Positions 24,765 through 28,339 of a DNA stretch of 28,339 nucleotides are shown piece by piece. This stretch comes from XN24 sp035514535 (GTDB taxonomy: Bacteria; Pseudomonadota; Gammaproteobacteria; Steroidobacterales; XN24). The notes beneath the pieces are model-generated. The model did no database searches and was not told where the DNA came from. It was given only the letters and a program-made list of their open reading frames with translations. The stretch covers positions 1 through 28,339 of the forward strand of contig DATKAZ010000034.1 of NCBI GenBank assembly GCA_035514535.1, written 5' to 3'. A program made the translations under genes and the position numbers. Numbering within the stretch: the first letter of the stretch is position 1; the number at the start of each line of letters is the position of its first letter.

Positions 24765-25385
24765 ATGATCAATCATCGCTACAAGTTTATTTTCGTCCAC
24801 ATCAACAAGTGTGCCGGGCAGAGTGTCCAACGTGCCTTGCCGCGTGGCACCCGCGGGCACAATACGATCTTTCACTACCTGACGCTTTGCGAGTGCGAGG
24901 GGCGCGACCCGTCCGAGTACTTCAAGTTCACGATCGTGCGTAATCCGTGGGACAAGATCGTATCCTTCTACCACTACCACAAGGGGAGACGCTGGGACCT
25001 GTTCCCCTGGACAGCGGCCACGGAGCCGGACTTCAACGCCTTCGTCTGGAAGCTGTTTGTTGATGCTCACGGCGCCCTCGCGGAGGAAATTTTTCGCGGG
25101 CGCGGCGGCGAATCAAGCCATCACGTGCGTCTCAGCAATTCACTCGATTGGGTCAGTAGACCGGGCGGCGCAGTCCTCGTGGATTATGTTGGCCGTATGG
25201 AGTGCCTGCAGGCGGATTTCCTCGAAGTCTGCGACCGAATCGGCATACGCCGTCGCAACTTGCCTCACGTCAATCGCTCATCCCACAAGCCGTACTGGGA
25301 GTATTACAACGATGATTCAATAGAGGTTGTCGCCAGTCGATTTCAGCGCGATATCGATTATTTCGGATACCGCTTTGGCGTGTGA
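24765..25385 (+). CDS. Sulfotransferase family 2-type protein
   Basis: A 206-residue protein with the sulfotransferase-2 pattern. FIFVHINKCAGQSVQRAL near residue 10 is the 5'-phosphosulfate-binding loop (eukaryotic and bacterial members read FVHIPKTAGTS-like), and FTIVRNPWDKIVSFYHYH near residue 53 is the 3'-phosphate-binding segment. This group, which includes carbohydrate 2-O- and 4-O-sulfotransferases, sulfates polysaccharides. No signal peptide. The frame begins 6 codons earlier (ATG at 24747); neither start has an obvious ribosome-binding site, and MINHRYKFIFVH is closer to the family start. It is the only rightward gene of the island and converges on sulfotransferase 3. Confidence 0.8.
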   Translation: MINHRYKFIFVHINKCAGQSVQRALPRGTRGHNTIFHYLTLCECEGRDPSEYFKFTIVRNPWDKIVSFYHYHKGRRWDLFPWTAATEPDFNAFVWKLFVDAHGALAEEIFRGRGGESSHHVRLSNSLDWVSRPGGAVLVDYVGRMECLQADFLEVCDRIGIRRRNLPHVNRSSHKPYWEYYNDDSIEVVASRFQRDIDYFGYRFGV

Positions 25386-25434
25386 GTGAACTGCGAGGTC
25401 CCCCTTGCAGGACCGGGTCGGCTCAGCTGGATGC

Positions 25435-26220
25435 TCAGGGCGCGGCCGGTTGCCACAAGTCAACAAGGCGATCGATGACGGTGAGATCCTGGGCGTACAT
25501 TTCCCGTAACCGGCCCTGTTCCTCGACGCCCCAAGGGAAGAAGCGGGGATACTCGGCACCAATTGGAAACCTGGTAGCTAGTTTTCGGACGTGAGCCTTC
25601 CAATTGAGCCGCCCGGCGAACCGAGCCATCTCGACCACAGCCTGACCTGAGAAACCGGTTTTGGGATCCTCGCGGGGCGGGTCACCAAGGCCCAGGATCG
25701 CATCACCCGAATAGTGCCGAATTATGGTCGCGGAATTATCCCGGTAATCCTCGTACTTCCAAACATGAATGGGCACTCCGGGCAAGGCGCTCAGGAGGTC
25801 TCGAACTATGTCGGGCCACCTGCGTGTGGGCATCTCCGCCACGAACGGCTCGAATGGGCCGCGCCGGAGACCTTCAACATAGGCTGACGCCAGGAAATCA
25901 TCATAGCTGCGCACACAAAGAAAAAGGCTGAGTTCGCAGTCGAGGAAGTGACGAAGCGCGTTTGCCGGAGCGGGATACATCTGGAGCGCAGCTCGTGTGG
26001 TGCCCATGATGTTCTCGTCCGAGAACAGCCATGTGCCCCCATGCCAGCGATGCCACGGAAGGTGCGGCCTGCGCTTGCGGACCGGCGAAGTCAGGGTCAT
26101 GCGCAGGCGTTTCAACGGCACATAGCGCGTGCCCGCGGCGAGCCGGCAGCCCGCGAGGGTCATCTGCAAGTGAGTCGTCGCGGTCTTGTGTGCGCCGATA
26201 TGAAAACGGATTCGCGTCAT
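25435..26220 (-). CDS. Sulfotransferase-like P-loop protein 3
   Basis: A 261-residue protein starting MTRIRFHIGAHKTATTHLQM, where IGAHKTATTHLQ is the phosphosulfate-binding loop of the sulfotransferase superfamily. The segment LFLCVRSYDDFLASAYVEG is a plausible 3'-phosphate motif with Arg and Ser. The rest does not match a named subfamily that I recognise. It differs in sequence from the two other sulfotransferases in the window, so they are not recent duplicates. It sits 12 bp upstream of nothing on its own strand except the glycosyltransferase-like gene, whose stop is 12 bp before its ATG, so the two are probably co-transcribed. Function in sulfation of a surface glycan is inferred. Confidence 0.68.
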   Translation of the reverse strand: MTRIRFHIGAHKTATTHLQMTLAGCRLAAGTRYVPLKRLRMTLTSPVRKRRPHLPWHRWHGGTWLFSDENIMGTTRAALQMYPAPANALRHFLDCELSLFLCVRSYDDFLASAYVEGLRRGPFEPFVAEMPTRRWPDIVRDLLSALPGVPIHVWKYEDYRDNSATIIRHYSGDAILGLGDPPREDPKTGFSGQAVVEMARFAGRLNWKAHVRKLATRFPIGAEYPRFFPWGVEEQGRLREMYAQDLTVIDRLVDLWQPAAP

Positions 26221-26232
26221 GGCGGGCTTGCG

Positions 26233-27168
26233 CTAGTTGCTGCCGTCGCGGTCACCGTTGGCACCTTCGCGTAAACGCGCCTGGATCCGCCGGATCGTCG
26301 TGCGGATGAGATTCGCGAGGCGCCCGCCGCGGTAGCGGCCCTTGCTGAGGTGCCGGATCCGGTACACGCCCGGCACATCGACCGGCTGCCCCCGGGTGCG
26401 CAGCAGCCAGCGGAAAGCCCGGTCCTCGTGCGCCTTGGCCCAGCCGGAAGAGGGTTGCTGGTACACCCTGAGGTTCGCGCAGTAGCCGCAGGCACGTGCA
26501 ATGTCGCCGTGCGTGATCTGCAGCGGGCCCGTCGCACGGTCACGTTGTTGCGCGGTGAACCGGCCGACGTCGATGTCCACGACGCGCGGCGCGCTCCTGG
26601 CCGCATTCAACATCTCGTCTGACGGCTTGAGCAGCGCCGATATGTGCTCCTCGCGCGGAAACACCAGCGCGTCTCGCCGCCCTTGCAGGGCGCTGGCGAG
26701 CCCGTCGAGGCAGCCTGCATGAAACAATACGTCGCAGTCCGTAAACCACACCCAGTCGCATGCCGTCTCGCGCGCGGCCAGGTTGCGACCGATGGCGCGC
26801 CGGAACAATCGCCCCTTGTCCAGCACCCGCCAGTTCCACGTCACGCCCGGGACGGTCCGGGTTCCGAAGAACTCGAGCAACGCTACCGTGTCCTCGTCTT
26901 CGACCGCGTAGAACACCGTCATCGTCACGTCGAGCCTGGCGGGCGGATGGAGCACCAGCGAGCTCAACTGGTAGGCCAGCATATGGGCATAGCCCCAGCA
27001 GTGACTGACGATCTCCAGGCTGATGCGCCCGGTGCGCGCTGCCAGGTCCTGCTCGGCGGGCGGCGACGGCAGAAACCAGCGCGCCGGCACCAGGCCCCCC
27101 GCCGCGAGCCGCAGGAACCACAGCTCGACCGCATCGCGCAGGCCCGGGCCGGGCACGGGTGGGCTCAT
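26233..27168 (-). CDS. GT-A-like glycosyltransferase
   Basis: A 311-residue cytosolic protein. A beta-strand with ISLEIVSHCWGYAHML begins near residue 49, and WVWFTDCDVLFH (Asp144, Asp146) is a DxD-type motif that would hold a metal-bound nucleotide sugar. Downstream HEDRAFRWLL near residue 255 resembles the catalytic-base region of GT-A enzymes. It is therefore most likely a glycosyltransferase, family uncertain. The ATG at 27166-27168 overlaps the TGA of the flavodoxin-fold gene (ATGA) and was preferred over the upstream in-frame ATG. The tail is basic (RRIQARLREG). The product probably works with the sulfotransferases on one glycan. Confidence 0.65.
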   Translation of the reverse strand: MSPPVPGPGLRDAVELWFLRLAAGGLVPARWFLPSPPAEQDLAARTGRISLEIVSHCWGYAHMLAYQLSSLVLHPPARLDVTMTVFYAVEDEDTVALLEFFGTRTVPGVTWNWRVLDKGRLFRRAIGRNLAARETACDWVWFTDCDVLFHAGCLDGLASALQGRRDALVFPREEHISALLKPSDEMLNAARSAPRVVDIDVGRFTAQQRDRATGPLQITHGDIARACGYCANLRVYQQPSSGWAKAHEDRAFRWLLRTRGQPVDVPGVYRIRHLSKGRYRGGRLANLIRTTIRRIQARLREGANGDRDGSN

Positions 27169-27911
27169 CGGTAGTCCGGATTGGGATGGTCGAAGCGGCA
27201 GCCGGCGTCCCACTCGCTGCGCTGGTTGCCGTGTGCCGGAACGCCGCCCGCATCGCGCAGCAGGCGAGCCATGTGCAACAGGTTCCAGGTCATGAACGTG
27301 GTGTTGCGCTGCGTGAAGTCGTTGGCGGGCCCGCCCGAGCCCTCATCCGCGTAGGACGGCCCCGGACCGGCCTCGCCGATCCACCCGGCATCGGCCTGCG
27401 GCGGAATCGTGTAGCCGAGATGCTGCAGCGCATAGAGCACCGTCATGGCACAGTGTTTCACGCCGTCCTCGTTACCCGTGATGATCGTGCCGGCCACGCG
27501 GCCGTAATAGTTATACTGGCCCTGCTCGTTCAGCTTGCCGGACTCCCCGTACAGGCGCTCGATGACGCGCCGGCACACGGAGCTTTCCTCGCCGAGCCAG
27601 ATCGGCGTGCCGATGACGAGGATATCCGCGTCCATCACTTTGCGGCACAGCGCGGGCCATTCGTCGCGCCCGAAGCCGTGCTCGGTCATGTCGGGATAGA
27701 CCCCGGGCGGCAGGTCGAAATCGACGGGCCTCAGGATCTCGGTGCCGACGCCGTTCGCCTCCATGGTGGCGCTCGAGACCTTGAGCAGCGCCTCGGTGTG
27801 CGACAGCTTGCCCGTGGGCTTGAGCGTGCAGTTCAGGAACAGGGCCGAGATCCCTGAAAAATCGAAGTCGTGCTGCGTGCACAATGCGCGTTGTCGCGCG
27901 TCCAGGGTCAT
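27165..27911 (-). CDS. Flavodoxin-fold NAD(P)H-dependent oxidoreductase
   Basis: A 248-residue protein of the NADPH-dependent FMN reductase / flavodoxin-fold family. The FMN phosphate loop is near residue 27 (FLNCTLKPTGKLSHTEAL), and VIGTPIWLGEESSVCRRVIERLYG matches the flavin-binding strand-helix around residue 100. It likely reduces FMN or a quinone or other electrophile with NAD(P)H; substrate unknown. The ATG is preceded by AAGGAGAG at optimal distance. It overlaps the glycosyltransferase gene by 4 bp, so the pair is translationally coupled. The GNAT gene ends 54 bp upstream on the same strand. Confidence 0.82.
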   Translation of the reverse strand: MTLDARQRALCTQHDFDFSGISALFLNCTLKPTGKLSHTEALLKVSSATMEANGVGTEILRPVDFDLPPGVYPDMTEHGFGRDEWPALCRKVMDADILVIGTPIWLGEESSVCRRVIERLYGESGKLNEQGQYNYYGRVAGTIITGNEDGVKHCAMTVLYALQHLGYTIPPQADAGWIGEAGPGPSYADEGSGGPANDFTQRNTTFMTWNLLHMARLLRDAGGVPAHGNQRSEWDAGCRFDHPNPDYR

Positions 27912-27965
27912 GATCTCTCTCCTTGGTTTGTGAAATTGCAGCGCCCGCCGGCAGTGGACGGCATC

Positions 27966-28334
27966 TCAAGTGCCGTCGGCGAAGCTCTCCAGCGCCTCGC
28001 CGGCAAGACGATAGCCCACCCACTCAGTGAGCGGTTCTGCACCGATGGATTCATAAAACCGAATTGCGGGCTCATTCCAATCGAGCACGTTCCACTCCAT
28101 GCGACCGCAGTCCAGGGACACCGCGGTACGAGCCAGGTGCCTCAGCAAGGCCCTGCCGGCGCCCGCCCGTCGGTAATCCGGCGATACGTACAGGTCCTCG
28201 AGGTCGGCCTCCGTCGCGGTCACCTCGGCCGCGGCCCGTTCATCGGCGGCCAACTCCCTCACGAACCTGAGAATGAGACCAGCGTCCTCGATGACGGCCT
28301 GCCGCAACTGGATCTCTCGCACACGTCCGCCCAT
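27966..28334 (-). CDS. GNAT acetyltransferase with internal deletion
   Basis: A 122-residue protein of the GNAT superfamily. The N-terminal REIQLRQAVIEDAGLILRF and the C-terminal EDLYVSPDYRRAGAGRALL (acetyl-CoA-binding A motif) with WNVLDWNEPAIRFYESIGA are clear. Relatives of this type are about 160 residues; here EVTATEADL joins directly to EDLYVSP, so some 40-50 residues with the central beta-strands are absent. The short DNA repeat gacctc/gacctg at the join suggests an in-frame deletion. The frame is otherwise intact. The fold may be non-functional. The start is only 5 bases from the window end, so an earlier start cannot be excluded. Confidence 0.75.
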   Translation of the reverse strand: MGGRVREIQLRQAVIEDAGLILRFVRELAADERAAAEVTATEADLEDLYVSPDYRRAGAGRALLRHLARTAVSLDCGRMEWNVLDWNEPAIRFYESIGAEPLTEWVGYRLAGEALESFADGT

Positions 28335-28339
28335 TTCAA

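Overview
The window is GC-rich chromosomal DNA, most probably from a gammaproteobacterium, perhaps a poorly characterised lineage near the Chromatiales, Steroidobacterales or Xanthomonadales. The basis is gene content: gor next to a gamma-carbonic-anhydrase gene and divergent from prlC, followed by xthA, plus a glmU-glmS pair. The taxonomic placement is an inference from gene order and composition; no marker gene such as rRNA is present.

Layout. Positions 1-300 hold a cluster of short GGGGACAC/GTGTCCCC inverted units that runs into the 3' end of the carbonic-anhydrase gene. Positions 246-5100 are housekeeping: gamma-carbonic anhydrase and glutathione reductase on the minus strand, then oligopeptidase A and exonuclease III on the plus strand. 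Positions 5238-9701 are signalling: an HD-domain phosphohydrolase preceded by a perfect TGTGA-N6-TCACA (Crp/Vfr-type) site, then a large PAS/GAF hybrid histidine kinase. Positions 9750-14649 form an accessory segment bounded by two near-identical 39-bp palindromes. It contains a membrane-anchored AniA-type copper nitrite reductase, a glycine-zipper lipoprotein, a NhaP-type antiporter, an internally deleted IS91-like transposase relic and a frameshifted TPR gene.

Positions 14729-23231 are a long leftward run. It holds glmS and glmU (UDP-GlcNAc synthesis), a threonine-dehydratase-like PLP enzyme, an APC permease, a secreted YVTN-type beta-propeller translationally coupled to a 50-residue Lys-rich protein, a periplasmic cupin and a membrane-anchored diheme cytochrome c. 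The last four look like an envelope redox module of unknown function. Positions 23198-27168 are a surface-modification island of visibly lower GC in part: three different sulfotransferase-type proteins, a FkbM methyltransferase and a GT-A-like glycosyltransferase. The window ends with a flavodoxin-fold oxidoreductase coupled to that glycosyltransferase and a GNAT acetyltransferase that lacks the middle of its fold.

The observations most worth follow-up are the palindrome-bracketed nitrite-reductase segment, the three-helix N-terminal extension on the nitrite reductase, the sulfotransferase island, and the propeller/small-protein/cupin/cytochrome module. No CRISPR array, tRNA, rRNA or intact insertion sequence was seen.
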